A stretch of DNA of 7,232 nt from Kocuria sp. (GCA_030453435.1 JAKDKI010000113.1:1-7232); one strand, 5' to 3'. Counted from the stretch's first letter, positions 1 through 7,232 are shown. Notes: generated from the letters alone by a model not told the origin. Numbers and translations: made by a program.

Positions 1-213
1 CACGCTCGACGGGCCGTGGACTGGTTACTGAACTCCCTCACCGAACACCCCAGAAACCCCTGGGACCTCGCACGGGAAGAACACTGGAACCCACCACCGA
101 CACGCCCCCAACACCAGGACGAACCGATCGGGCCGACCCTCTATGACAACGCCTTCAGTGCCGAAGACGGCAACGGCATCCAACACGGCTGGGCAGGCCG
201 AAACCACCCATGA
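1..213 (+). CDS. C-terminal fragment of a probable IS transposase (IS1249/IS256-like)
   Basis: The reading frame is open from the first base and stops at TGA 211-213, so the gene starts left of the window and only about 70 C-terminal residues are visible. The segment RRAVDWLLNSL followed by a Trp/Pro-rich stretch (PWDLAREEHW) and the tail GNGIQHGWAGR resembles, from memory, the C-termini of IS1249-type transposases of actinobacteria. The catalytic DDE core would lie outside the window, so this is family recognition and not motif proof. A GTG at 16 is in frame but is probably internal. Whether the element is intact cannot be judged here. If correct, the protein would move its own IS by cut-and-paste or copy-out transposition. 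It could instead be a host protein of unknown function. Confidence 0.5.
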   Translation, partial: HARRAVDWLLNSLTEHPRNPWDLAREEHWNPPPTRPQHQDEPIGPTLYDNAFSAEDGNGIQHGWAGRNHP

Positions 214-225
214 CACACCCGAGCC

Positions 226-250
226 ATACACACATTTTGGCCTTTAACCC
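226..250. mobile_element. Candidate right terminus of the insertion sequence
   Basis: Immediately after the putative transposase stop codon comes an AT-rich stretch, ACACACATTTTGGCC followed by TTTAACCC. It is compositionally unlike the surrounding GC-rich DNA and sits where an IS terminal inverted repeat would be expected. The matching left repeat and the target duplication lie outside the window, so the exact boundary is a guess. Confidence 0.3.
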
Positions 251-277
251 GCAGTTCTTTATGCGGCTTCGCATATG

Positions 278-315
278 AAAAAACCCGGCCACATCACGTC
301 AGTAATGTAACCGGG
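278..315 (-). terminator. Intrinsic terminator of tRNA-Lys
   Basis: Read on the minus strand, a 14-bp stem (arms 302-315 and 284-297) closes a TGAC tetraloop and is followed by six T residues (plus-strand A278-283). Three of the pairs are G.U only in the minus-strand RNA; on the plus strand the same positions are C/A mismatches. The structure is therefore stronger as a minus-strand transcript, matching the tRNA just upstream of it. Confidence 0.85.
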
Positions 316-326
316 CTTTCTTGGGG

Positions 327-399
327 TGCGCCCCCTGGGACTCGAACCCAGAACCCATTGATTAAGAGTCAATTGCTCTGCCAATTGAGCTAGAGGCGC
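327..399 (-). tRNA. tRNA-Lys (anticodon CUU)
   Basis: A complete 73-nt cloverleaf is present on the minus strand. The acceptor arms GCGCCTC (393-399) and GGGGCGC (328-334) pair over 7 bp with one T.G pair, leaving discriminator A (327). The T arm is 335-351 with the usual GTTCGAGTC loop region. The anticodon arm is 357-373, with stem ATTGA/TCAAT around loop CTCTTAA, which puts CTT at 34-36 and reads AAG lysine codons. The D arm lies at 375-390. The 3' CCA is not encoded, since the next bases on the minus strand are CCC, so CCA must be added after transcription. The gene is transcribed divergently from the dehydrogenase at 570 and has its own terminator. Confidence 0.96.
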
Positions 400-415
400 T
401 TGCGTTACCGGGAAA

Positions 416-445
416 AAGTTAGCACATGGTTCGTTCCGTTCGGAA
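416..445 (-). promoter_or_regulatory. Possible promoter of tRNA-Lys
   Basis: On the minus strand TTCCGA (440-445) and TAACTT (416-421) are separated by 18 nt. This would start transcription about 10 nt before the mature tRNA 5' end at 399. The hexamers match the consensus only moderately. Confidence 0.35.
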
Positions 446-446
446 C
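433..446. repeat. Perfect palindrome GTTCCG-TT-CGGAAC
   Basis: A 6-2-6 perfect inverted repeat overlaps the presumed -35 box of tRNA-Lys. It could be an operator or chance. It is not the actinobacterial LexA box, which has wider half-site spacing and different half-sites. Confidence 0.4.
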
Positions 447-557
447 TTGTCTGTGCCGGGTTTCCCCTGCGCAACGAGAGATAACTTTAGCACCGTGTAG
501 CGATCTGTCCAATTCTGCGCGCGTGGCGCTGGACACGTTCCTGGGCGGGCTCGCACG

Positions 558-563
558 TACCAT
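558..563 (+). promoter_or_regulatory. -10 box for a leaderless start at 570
   Basis: TACCAT is followed by exactly six bases (GGAGCC) and then the ATG at 570, so transcription would begin on the start codon. The GGAG in between lies only 2 nt from the ATG, too close for a normal Shine-Dalgarno site. No good -35 hexamer is seen at 16-19 nt. Confidence 0.5.
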
Positions 564-569
564 GGAGCC

Positions 570-1556
570 ATGACTTCTCAGCACTCAACCGTCGCCTTGT
601 CTGACCTGCGTGTGATCTCGCTTCCCGAGCAGAAACTTTTCGATCAGGTCAGTGCCGAACTCACCGATTTCAAGTGCGTGTTGTGGGACCTCGAGGGCGA
701 ACCGGAAGGCTGTGCCCGCGAAGACATCGACATTGCGGTGTCTCCCTATTTCAGCGGTCGATGGATGAAGAATCCGTCGGTCGTGGAAAACGTCAAGCTT
801 CTGCAGCTGCAGTCCACCGGCTACAACGGGGTTCCGGAAAAGATTGGCCCGGATGTCGCGCTGGCCTCGGCGGGATGGGTGCATGCCGCCGGCACCGCTG
901 AGATTGCGCTGGGGCTCATCATTGCCGCGCAGCGGAACTTGGACCGGGCGATCGTGCAGCAGAAGGAGGGTGTCTACAAGCGTTTCTTCTCCCGTGCGGT
1001 GGCCGACTCCAAGGTCACGGTGGTGGGCATTGGCGAAATCGGGTCCGCGGTCATTGATCGCCTGCGTCCGTTCGAAGTGGAGATCACTCGCGTGGCGTCG
1101 TCGGCGCGTGAAGATGATCAGGGCCAGGTTCGCGGCGTGGGCGAACTGGAGCAGATTCTGCCCGAGACGGACATTCTGGTGGTCGCACTACCGCTCACTG
1201 AGAAGACGGACGACATGTTCGATGCCGCCATGCTCGCCAAACTTCCCGACGATGCCCTGGTGGTCAACGTGGGGCGCGGGTCGCTGGTCAATACTGATGC
1301 GCTGACCGAGGAAGTGCTCGCGGGCAGACTCCGCTGTGCTCTGGACGTGGTCGACCCGGAGCCGTTGCCCGGTGACCATCCACTCATGAGTGCAGCGGGT
1401 TCCATCGTGTTGCCGCACGTGGGCGGCTCTAACGTCTCCTACCGGCCACGGGTGCGGGATCTGATCCTGCAGCAGATCGAGCTCATCAAGGCAGGGGAGG
1501 CGCCGAAATTTTTGGTGCAACCCGGGCGACTTGATCTCGATCGCAGTGGCGAGTAG
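570..1556 (+). CDS. D-2-hydroxyacid dehydrogenase, NAD(P)-dependent
   Basis: This 328-residue protein reduces 2-oxoacids to D-2-hydroxyacids or does the reverse; its actual substrate cannot be read from sequence. The nucleotide-binding Rossmann motif is GIGEIG (153-158). The catalytic triad of the family is complete: Arg236 in VNVGRG, Glu264 in VDPEPLP and His283 in LPHVGG. The segment HAAGTAEIALGL (105-116) is the conserved helix before the cofactor domain. About 18 residues after the glycine motif, where NAD enzymes have an Asp, the protein has TRVASSAR (173-180). That Ser/Arg-rich loop suggests NADP(H), as in glyoxylate/hydroxypyruvate reductases. There is no ACT domain, so it is not a full-length feedback-regulated SerA. 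The ATG at 570 fits a leaderless start. It lies 29 bp before the ilv promoter and no clear terminator separates them. Confidence 0.9.
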   Translation: MTSQHSTVALSDLRVISLPEQKLFDQVSAELTDFKCVLWDLEGEPEGCAREDIDIAVSPYFSGRWMKNPSVVENVKLLQLQSTGYNGVPEKIGPDVALASAGWVHAAGTAEIALGLIIAAQRNLDRAIVQQKEGVYKRFFSRAVADSKVTVVGIGEIGSAVIDRLRPFEVEITRVASSAREDDQGQVRGVGELEQILPETDILVVALPLTEKTDDMFDAAMLAKLPDDALVVNVGRGSLVNTDALTEEVLAGRLRCALDVVDPEPLPGDHPLMSAAGSIVLPHVGGSNVSYRPRVRDLILQQIELIKAGEAPKFLVQPGRLDLDRSGE

Positions 1557-1585
1557 TTCATAATGTGAGACATGGTGTCCGAAGA

Positions 1586-1616
1586 TTGACACAAGAGACG
1601 CGCGCCTCACTACAGT
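1586..1616 (+). promoter_or_regulatory. ilv operon promoter (leaderless)
   Basis: A perfect -35 box TTGACA (1586-1591) and -10 box TACAGT (1611-1616) are separated by 19 nt, at the long end of the usual range. The leader-peptide ATG begins 7 nt after the -10 box, so the transcript should start at or within a base or so of that codon. Confidence 0.8.
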
Positions 1617-1623
1617 GGGTGTT

Positions 1624-1689
1624 ATGCAGTTCGCACCCAGTGACGTCGTAGACCTTGGAGTCGTTGTTCTTATCGGACATCGGGCCTGA
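1624..1689 (+). CDS. ilv leader peptide (attenuation peptide), 21 aa
   Basis: An ATG at 1624 opens a 21-codon frame that stops at TGA 1687-1689. Eight codons are branched-chain: GTC GTA (1645-1650), CTT (1654-1656) and an unbroken GTC GTT GTT CTT ATC run (1660-1674), that is Val-Val-Val-Leu-Ile. It ends Gly-His-Arg-Ala. There is no Shine-Dalgarno sequence; the start follows TACAGT by 7 nt, so translation is probably leaderless. Position, length, codon content and the two competing hairpins that follow are those of ribosome-mediated attenuators known upstream of ilvB in Corynebacterium and Streptomyces. The role is sensing charged Val-, Leu- and Ile-tRNA; the peptide itself is likely discarded. 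Scarcity of these tRNAs would stall the ribosome in the run, ahead of the antiterminator arm. Confidence 0.85.
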   Translation: MQFAPSDVVDLGVVVLIGHRA

Positions 1690-1720
1690 GGAAAATACGT
1701 CGCGCGTGGACACAGGCCCG
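1681..1720 (+). promoter_or_regulatory. Antiterminator hairpin of the ilv attenuator
   Basis: CGGGCCTG (1681-1688) pairs perfectly over 8 bp with CAGGCCCG (1713-1720), with a ninth T-A pair at 1680/1721. The 5' arm is made of the last two leader codons and most of the stop codon. A ribosome reaching the stop would cover it, while a ribosome stalled at 1660-1674 would leave it free. The 3' arm is shared with the terminator below, so the two structures exclude each other. Confidence 0.75.
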
Positions 1721-1757
1721 AACGCTCACGAAACCCGTGGCGTGAGGGCCTTTCCTT
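1714..1757 (+). terminator. Terminator hairpin of the ilv attenuator
   Basis: AGGCC (1714-1718) pairs with GGCCT (1747-1751). Inside it, CTCACG (1725-1730) pairs with CGTGAG (1741-1746) around a 10-nt loop, with six unpaired bases on the 5' side. The pyrimidine tract TTTCCTT follows. Its outer 5' arm overlaps the 3' arm of the antiterminator. When amino acids are plentiful this form would stop transcription 90 nt before ilvB. Confidence 0.75.
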
Positions 1758-1849
1758 ATGTATAACGACCCGCATCGGCAAACCGTTATCGGTCAGGGGA
1801 CGGCCCGCCCGGCGTTCAGCACCAACAGCAGGTAAAGGAAATATCCACT

Positions 1850-3730
1850 ATGAGTAAGGATCAGCCGATCTCACCGGCCGTGATGGCCCATCGGCGCGCC
1901 GAGAACACCTCTGCGTCATTGGTGGGCGCGGAATCGGACCAGCATCCCGTAGCCACAGCGGTGGTGGGCGCTGAGGGTCCGGAGGAAATGACGGGTTCCC
2001 AGGCCATTATTCGTTCGCTCGAACAGCTCGGCGCCACGGATGTCTTTGGCCTCCCGGGTGGCGCAATCCTTCCCACATACGACCCCCTGATGGACGCGGA
2101 GAAGATCAACCACATCCTGGTGCGTCACGAGCAGGGCGCGGGGCACGCTGCCGAAGGATACGCGCTGGCCTCGGGGCGTACGGGTGTCTGCATTGTGACC
2201 TCGGGTCCCGGTGCCACCAACCTGGTGACCGCGCTGGCGGACGCCAACATGGACTCGATCCCCATGGTGGCCATCACCGGCCAGGTCTCCAGCGCCTTCA
2301 TCGGCACCGATGCGTTCCAGGAAGCAGACATCGTGGGCATGACCATGCCCATCACCAAGCACTCCTACTTGGTGACCGATGCCAATGACATTCCTCGCGT
2401 CCTGGCCGAGGCTTTCCACTTGGCTTCGACCGGCCGTCCCGGACCCGTCCTGGTGGACGTCTCCAAGGACGCGCAGGTCTCCACTATGACCTTCACGTGG
2501 CCGCCGCAGCTGGATTTGCCCGGTTACCGTCCCGTGACGCGCGGACACTCCAAGCAGATCAAAGAAGCCGCCCGCCTCATCGCGGCCGCCGAACGCCCGG
2601 TGCTCTACACCGGCGGCGGCACCATGCGCGCCGACGCCGCTGCGGAGCTCCTCGAACTCGCCGAGCTCACCGGGGCGCCCGTGGTCACCACGCTGACCGC
2701 CCGCGGGGTGTTCCCGGACTCGCACGAGTTGAACCTGGGCATGCCCGGTATGCACGGCACGGTTCCTGCGGTCTACGCAATGCAGCAGTCGGACCTACTG
2801 GTCACGCTAGGCGCGCGTTTCGACGACCGCGTGACCGGGCAGCTGGATACCTTCGCACCCAATGCCAAGGTGATCCACGCGGACATCGACCCCGCCGAGA
2901 TTTCCAAGAACCGCACGGCGGACGTCCCGATCGTGGGCGACCTCAAGTCCGTGATCCCGGACCTCACCGATGCGGTGCGGCAAGAATTCGAGAACGGCGA
3001 GAAGCCTGACCTGAGCACGTGGTGGTCCACGTTGACCACCCTGCGTGACACCTACCCGCTGGGGTACACCCGCACCGATGACGGCCTGGGAAGCCCCCAG
3101 TACGTGATCGAACGGATCTCGGCACTGACCGGTCCGGAGGCCGTCTATGTGGCCGGCGTGGGTCAGCACCAGATGTGGTCCGCACAGTTCGTCGACTACG
3201 AGCGTCCGCGACAGTGGCTGAACTCGGCGGGCCTGGGCACCATGGGCTTTGCGGTCCCGGCCGCCATGGGCGCACAGGTGTCGCAACCGGATCGTGTGGT
3301 GTGGGCCATCGATGGCGATGGCTGCTTCCAGATGACCAATCAGGAATTGGCCACGTGCGTGATCAACAACATCCCCATCAAGGTGGCGGTGATCAATAAC
3401 TCGTCGCTGGGTATGGTGCGGCAGTGGCAGACCTTGTTCTACGACGGCCGTTACTCCAACACCGAGCTGAACACCGGTCACAACTCCCGCCGCGTGCCGG
3501 ACTTCGTAAAGCTCGCCGAGTCCTATGGTTGCGCTGCCCTGCGTTGCGAAAGCGATGACCAAGTGGATGACGTGATCAAGCAGGCCTTGGAGATCAATGA
3601 CCGGCCCGTGGTGATCGACTTCGTGGTGTCCGCGGATGCCATGGTCTGGCCCATGGTGCCTTCCGGTGTTTCCAACGACCAGATCCAAATTGCCAAAAAC
3701 CTGACTCCTGACTGGAACTCGGAGGACTAA
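1850..3730 (+). CDS. ilvB: Acetolactate (acetohydroxyacid) synthase, large catalytic subunit
   Basis: The enzyme condenses two pyruvates to 2-acetolactate for valine and leucine, or pyruvate with 2-oxobutyrate to 2-aceto-2-hydroxybutyrate for isoleucine. It uses thiamine diphosphate, Mg2+ and FAD in the cytoplasm. Its 626 residues include an extra 46-residue N-terminal tail of low conservation before MTGSQAI (47), as in related Micrococcales. The pyrimidine-binding domain follows with catalytic Glu94 in [21 protein letters not shown] (152-158) is a conserved AHAS segment. A central FAD-associated domain comes next. The C-terminal ThDP domain has the GDG...NN signature (489-491 and 516-517). 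The start is supported by AAAGGA (1834-1839), 10 nt upstream of ATG. Expression should depend on the upstream attenuator. Three bases separate it from ilvN. Confidence 0.98.
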   Translation: MSKDQPISPAVMAHRRAENTSASLVGAESDQHPVATAVVGAEGPEEMTGSQAIIRSLEQLGATDVFGLPGGAILPTYDPLMDAEKINHILVRHEQGAGHAAEGYALASGRTGVCIVTSGPGATNLVTALADANMDSIPMVAITGQVSSAFIGTDAFQEADIVGMTMPITKHSYLVTDANDIPRVLAEAFHLASTGRPGPVLVDVSKDAQVSTMTFTWPPQLDLPGYRPVTRGHSKQIKEAARLIAAAERPVLYTGGGTMRADAAAELLELAELTGAPVVTTLTARGVFPDSHELNLGMPGMHGTVPAVYAMQQSDLLVTLGARFDDRVTGQLDTFAPNAKVIHADIDPAEISKNRTADVPIVGDLKSVIPDLTDAVRQEFENGEKPDLSTWWSTLTTLRDTYPLGYTRTDDGLGSPQYVIERISALTGPEAVYVAGVGQHQMWSAQFVDYERPRQWLNSAGLGTMGFAVPAAMGAQVSQPDRVVWAIDGDGCFQMTNQELATCVINNIPIKVAVINNSSLGMVRQWQTLFYDGRYSNTELNTGHNSRRVPDFVKLAESYGCAALRCESDDQVDDVIKQALEINDRPVVIDFVVSADAMVWPMVPSGVSNDQIQIAKNLTPDWNSED

Positions 3731-3733
3731 TCA

Positions 3734-4243
3734 ATGAGCCGTCATACTCTCTCCGTTCTGGTTGAAGACAAGCCCGGCGTGCTGACGCGCGTTGCCGGTT
3801 TGTTTGCTCGCCGTGCGTTCAACATCCACTCCCTGGCCGTGGGCCCCACTGAACTGCCCGGGATTTCCCGGATCACCGTGGTGGTGGATGCGGACGGTGA
3901 ACTACTGGAGCAGGTCACCAAGCAACTGAACAAGCTCATCAACGTCATCAAGATTGTTGAGCTCGCCCCGGAATCCTCCGTGCAGCGCGACCACATCATG
4001 GTCAAGGTCCGCGCGGATGCTTCTACTCGTTTGCAGGTCACCCAGGCTGCGAACCTGTTCCGGGCCACCATCGTGGACGTTTCCACCGAGTCCGTGGTCA
4101 TTGAATCCACCGGCGCGCGTGACAAGATCCACGCTCTGTTGGACGTGTTGGAGCCCTTTGGCGTGCGAGAAATCGTACGTGCTGGCACGCTGGCCTTGGG
4201 ACGCGGTCCCAAGTCCATGTCGGACCGCGCGCTGCGGCACTAG
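3734..4243 (+). CDS. ilvN: Acetolactate synthase, small regulatory subunit
   Basis: This subunit activates IlvB and gives it feedback inhibition by valine. It has 169 residues, the usual length for a one-ACT-domain form. The ACT domain covers about 4-78, starting HTLSVLVEDKPGVLTRV, with Gly15 and Asn30 (FNIHSL) at positions that bind valine in characterised homologues. A C-terminal small-subunit domain covers about 82-160 and ends in the conserved ALGRGPKSMSDRALR. GGAGGA (3721-3726) lies 7 nt before the ATG, inside the last codons of ilvB, and only three bases separate the genes. Coupled translation in one transcript is therefore likely, fitting the fixed stoichiometry of the holoenzyme. The last codons contain the first copy of a palindrome repeated downstream. 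Confidence 0.97.
   Translation: MSRHTLSVLVEDKPGVLTRVAGLFARRAFNIHSLAVGPTELPGISRITVVVDADGELLEQVTKQLNKLINVIKIVELAPESSVQRDHIMVKVRADASTRLQVTQAANLFRATIVDVSTESVVIESTGARDKIHALLDVLEPFGVREIVRAGTLALGRGPKSMSDRALRH
4195..4216 (+). repeat. First copy of a duplicated palindrome (second at 4271-4292)
   Basis: TTGGGAC-GCG-GTCCCAA (4196-4212) is a perfect palindrome inside the ilvN coding end (codons for LGRGPK). Its 13-nt core GGGACGCGGTCCC recurs exactly at 4274-4286 in the ilvN-ilvC gap. Over 22 nt (4195-4216 against 4271-4292) 18 bases match. The 76-nt offset is not a multiple of three, so the copies are not in the same frame. Confidence 0.7.
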
Positions 4244-5359
<1,116 letters not shown>

Positions 5360-5404
5360 TCGGTCCTGATCCGGCACTCCAATCGGGTGCCATGATGTGA
5401 TCGT

Positions 5405-5448
5405 CGACGCCGCCGCGAGAGTTCACGCGAACTCTCCCGGCGGCGTCG
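5405..5448. terminator. Strong hairpin between ilvC and metG
   Basis: CGACGCCGCCG (5405-5415) pairs with CGGCGGCGTCG (5438-5448), then a C/C mismatch, then GAGAGTTC (5417-5424) pairs with GAACTCTC (5429-5436) around ACGC. This gives 19 bp. There is no T-tract on either side, so it would be a U-less actinobacterial-type terminator or an mRNA 3' end stabiliser for the ilv operon. A smaller 5-bp hairpin (5373-5377 with 5387-5391) precedes it. Confidence 0.7.
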
Positions 5449-5462
5449 TGCTGTCCTGGGAG

Positions 5463-5477
5463 TTCTCGAGGCGAGAA
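5463..5477. repeat. Inverted repeat TTCTCG-AGG-CGAGAA upstream of metG
   Basis: This is a perfect 6-3-6 inverted repeat. Its right arm (5472-5477) occupies the position expected for the -35 box, 17 nt before the metG -10 box. It could be an operator; no regulator can be named. Confidence 0.4.
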
Positions 5478-5494
5478 AAGTACCGGACGGTCGC

Positions 5495-5500
5495 TAGAGT
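5495..5500 (+). promoter_or_regulatory. -10 box for leaderless metG
   Basis: TAGAGT is followed by seven bases and then the GTG at 5508, so transcription would begin at or next to the start codon. No consensus -35 is visible; the -35 position holds CGAGAA. Confidence 0.6.
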
Positions 5501-5507
5501 GGTGGGC

Positions 5508-7061
5508 GTGAGCGAGCAGATTCCCTACTACCTGACCACCGCGATTTCCTACCCGAACGGGTCCCCGCACATCGGGCACGCGTACGAGGCGATTGCCGCG
5601 GACACCATGGCGCGTTTCAAACGACTGGACGGCTTCGACGTGCGATTCCAGACAGGAACGGACGAGCACGGCCAGAAGATGCAGCAGACCGCCGAGAAAC
5701 AGGGTGTGTCACCGCGTGAACTTGCGGACCAGAACGCCGCCCAGTTCAAGGAAATGGACGACGAGCTGCAGGTCAGCTACGACCGTTTCATCCGCACCAC
5801 GGACGAGGACCACTACGCCGCGAGCCAGGACATCTGGAAGCGGATGGAGGCCAACGGGGACATCTACCTGGACAAGTATGCCGGCTGGTACTCCGTGCGC
5901 GACGAGGCCTACTATGCCGAGGACGAGACCGAGGTCCGCGAGAACGGCCAGCGGTATTCGATCGGCACCGGCACCGAACTGACCTGGACCGAGGAGGAGA
6001 GCTACTTCTTCCGCCTTTCGGCTTATCAGGACAAGCTCCTGGAGCTCTACAAGACTGGTTTCGTGCAACCCGAAACCCGTTCCCACGAGATTGCTTCCTT
6101 CGTGAGCGGGGGACTGCAGGACCTGTCGATTTCCCGTACCACCTTCGACTGGGGCGTGCCCGTACCGGGCAACCCGGACCACGTGATGTACGTGTGGGTG
6201 GACGCCCTCACCAATTACCTGACCGGCCTTGGGTACCCGGACACGGAAGACCCCAAGTTCCAGAAGTTCTGGCCCGCCGATCTGCACCTGATCGGCAAGG
6301 ACATTGCCCGGTTCCACGCCGTGTACTGGCCGGCTTTCCTGATGTCTGCCGGACTGGAATTGCCCAAGCGCGTGTACGCCCACGGGTTCTTGTTCAACCA
6401 GGGCGAGAAGATGTCCAAGTCCGTGGGTAACGTGATCGACCCGCACTCGCTCATCGAGGAGTACGGGCTGGACCAGTTGCGTTTCTTCCTGTTGCGTGAG
6501 GTTCCCTTCGGTCAGGATGGCAATTACTCCCACGACGCGATTGCCTCCCGCATCAACTCGGACCTGGCTAATGACCTGGGCAATCTGGCCCAGCGCAGTT
6601 TGTCCATGGTCGCCAAGAACCTCGGGGGAGCGGTTCCCGAAACCGGAGACTTCACGGCCGAAGATCAAGCGATGCTCGACGAGGCCAACGCCGTGGTGGA
6701 GACGTTCCGCACCGCATTTGATGCCCAGGCCTTCCACCGCGGGCTGGAAGCGGTGTGGCGCGTGATTGCCAACGCCAACCGCTACTTCACCGCGCAGGAA
6801 CCGTGGGTGCTGCGTAAGACCGACCCGGAGCGCATGGCCACCGTGCTGTACGTGACGGCCGAAGTGCTGCGCATCGTGGCGATTTTGGTGCAGGCGGTCA
6901 TGCCGGACTCCATGGCCAAGTTGCTGACCCAGCTGGGCCAGCCCGAGGGTGAGGCCCGGCAGTACGCGGCGATCACCGAGCGACTGGCGCCCGGAACCGA
7001 CCTCCCCAAGCCGACCGGTGTGTTCCCGCGCTACGAAGAGCCCGAGGCTCTCAGAGGCTGA
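5508..7061 (+). CDS. metG: Methionyl-tRNA synthetase, zinc-less actinobacterial type
   Basis: The enzyme attaches methionine to elongator and initiator tRNA-Met using ATP, in the cytoplasm. With the GTG start at 5508 it has 517 residues, typical for the short actinobacterial form. Class I signatures are HIGH (21-24) and KMSKS (301-305). The usual zinc-knuckle cysteines are absent: the segment GWYSVRDE (126-133) has Ser129 and Asp132 where zinc-binding enzymes have Cys. The anticodon-binding helical domain is C-terminal, with Asn424 and Trp433 (NRYF...PWVLRK) at the expected places. No C-terminal tRNA-binding dimerisation domain is present. The frame stays open upstream to a GTG at 5397, but that extension would translate the hairpin at 5405-5448 and lacks conservation. 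TAGAGT 7 nt before 5508 supports the shorter, leaderless start. Another hairpin follows the stop. Confidence 0.97.
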   Translation: MSEQIPYYLTTAISYPNGSPHIGHAYEAIAADTMARFKRLDGFDVRFQTGTDEHGQKMQQTAEKQGVSPRELADQNAAQFKEMDDELQVSYDRFIRTTDEDHYAASQDIWKRMEANGDIYLDKYAGWYSVRDEAYYAEDETEVRENGQRYSIGTGTELTWTEEESYFFRLSAYQDKLLELYKTGFVQPETRSHEIASFVSGGLQDLSISRTTFDWGVPVPGNPDHVMYVWVDALTNYLTGLGYPDTEDPKFQKFWPADLHLIGKDIARFHAVYWPAFLMSAGLELPKRVYAHGFLFNQGEKMSKSVGNVIDPHSLIEEYGLDQLRFFLLREVPFGQDGNYSHDAIASRINSDLANDLGNLAQRSLSMVAKNLGGAVPETGDFTAEDQAMLDEANAVVETFRTAFDAQAFHRGLEAVWRVIANANRYFTAQEPWVLRKTDPERMATVLYVTAEVLRIVAILVQAVMPDSMAKLLTQLGQPEGEARQYAAITERLAPGTDLPKPTGVFPRYEEPEALRG

Positions 7062-7082
7062 TCTCGCTTGCGCAGACTGGTG

Positions 7083-7118
7083 CGGCGGCGTCGTCATGGC
7101 AACATGGCGACGCCGCCG
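7083..7118. terminator. Strong hairpin after metG
   Basis: CGGCGGCGTCG (7083-7093) pairs perfectly with CGACGCCGCCG (7108-7118). A T.G pair and CATG/CATG continue the stem to a GCAA tetraloop (7099-7102), 16 bp in all. Only a weak T-rich stretch, TTGTCTGTCT, follows. It lies 21 nt after the metG stop and most likely ends its transcript. Confidence 0.8.
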
Positions 7119-7179
7119 TTGTCTGTCTCAATATCCGAGACTCGAATTCACGTTGTGGAATACCCGGGCTCGGCGGATT

Positions 7180-7185
7180 TAGGCT
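7180..7185 (+). promoter_or_regulatory. -10 box for leaderless gene at 7192
   Basis: TAGGCT is followed by exactly six bases (GGGAGC) and then ATG. The GGGAG ends one base before the ATG, too close to work as a Shine-Dalgarno site. No -35 at normal distance is convincing; TTGTGG (7153-7158) is 21 nt away. Confidence 0.5.
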
Positions 7186-7191
7186 GGGAGC

Positions 7192-7232
7192 ATGAGCGAA
7201 GCATCGTCGAACGCAGCCACCAAGTACTCGAT
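7192..7232 (+). CDS. Start of an unidentified gene (truncated by window end)
   Basis: An ATG at 7192 opens a frame that runs off the window after 13 complete codons, beginning MSEASSNAATKYS. The assignment rests on its position after the metG terminator and on the TAGGCT box 6 nt upstream. The visible residues are too few and too low in complexity to name a family. Confidence 0.5.
   Translation, partial: MSEASSNAATKYS

Noticed and set aside
570..1556. Annotation of the dehydrogenase as SerA (3-phosphoglycerate dehydrogenase)
   Set aside because: The protein lacks the C-terminal ACT/regulatory domains of the long SerA seen near ilvC in many actinobacteria, and its cofactor loop is unlike the NAD type. 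A general call is safer.
1569..1592. Short repeats GACA-TGG-TGTC and GTGTC-N8-GACAC around the ilv -35 box
   Set aside because: The arms are only 4-5 bp and overlap the TTGACA box, which by itself contributes half of the match. No firm operator can be claimed.
1758..1766. TATAAC as a second ilvB promoter -10 box after the attenuator
   Set aside because: No -35 hexamer lies at suitable distance; the position is occupied by the terminator stem.
1557..1849. T-box riboswitch upstream of ilvB
   Set aside because: No T-box consensus (AGGGTGGNACCGCG-like) is present, and the leader peptide plus alternative hairpins explain the region better.
5397..5507. Upstream in-frame GTG giving a 37-residue longer MetRS
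   Set aside because: It would translate a 19-bp hairpin and the promoter region. Family proteins begin close to the [12 protein letters not shown] segment, and the TAGAGT box fits the start at 5508.
5709..7097. Minus-strand open frame of 462 codons opposite metG
   Set aside because: This is an antisense shadow of metG, with no domain or ribosome site, and it runs through the metG 3' hairpin.

Overview
The window looks like chromosomal DNA from a GC-rich actinobacterium, most likely a member of the Micrococcales (Micrococcaceae-like). The evidence is the high GC content, strong G/C third-position bias, protein sequences that read like Arthrobacter/Kocuria-type IlvB, IlvN, IlvC and zinc-less MetRS, and start sites of the actinobacterial leaderless type. 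The genus cannot be fixed from the sequence alone.

Layout. Positions 1-213 hold the C-terminal end of a probable insertion-sequence transposase, followed by a candidate IS terminus near 226-250. A minus-strand tRNA-Lys(CUU) lies at 327-399 with its own terminator (278-315). A D-2-hydroxyacid dehydrogenase gene follows (570-1556). The rest is mainly the branched-chain amino acid operon ilvB-ilvN-ilvC (1850-5359), then metG for methionyl-tRNA synthetase (5508-7061), and the first 41 bases of a further gene (7192 onward).

How it works together. IlvB and IlvN form acetohydroxyacid synthase, and IlvC reduces and isomerises its product, so the three give the first two steps shared by the valine, isoleucine and leucine routes. 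The 290-bp gap before ilvB is the most informative non-coding part. It holds a TTGACA/TACAGT promoter and a 21-codon leader peptide whose start codon lies 7 nt after the -10 box, so it is probably translated without a 5' leader. The peptide carries an uninterrupted Val-Val-Val-Leu-Ile run. Two mutually exclusive hairpins follow, one an antiterminator whose 5' arm contains the leader stop codon, the other a terminator. This is a ribosome-mediated attenuator.

Other structure. Four starts in the window (570, 1624, 5508, 7192) sit 6-7 nt after a TANNNT box, the hallmark of leaderless transcripts. metG is flanked by two strong hairpins built from the same 11-nt arm pair in swapped order. A 13-nt palindrome (GGGACGCGGTCCC) occurs both in the 3' end of ilvN and in the ilvN-ilvC gap, where it is part of a 33-nt hairpin. 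No CRISPR array, phage gene or clearly novel multi-gene system is visible; apart from the IS end, the coding content is housekeeping.
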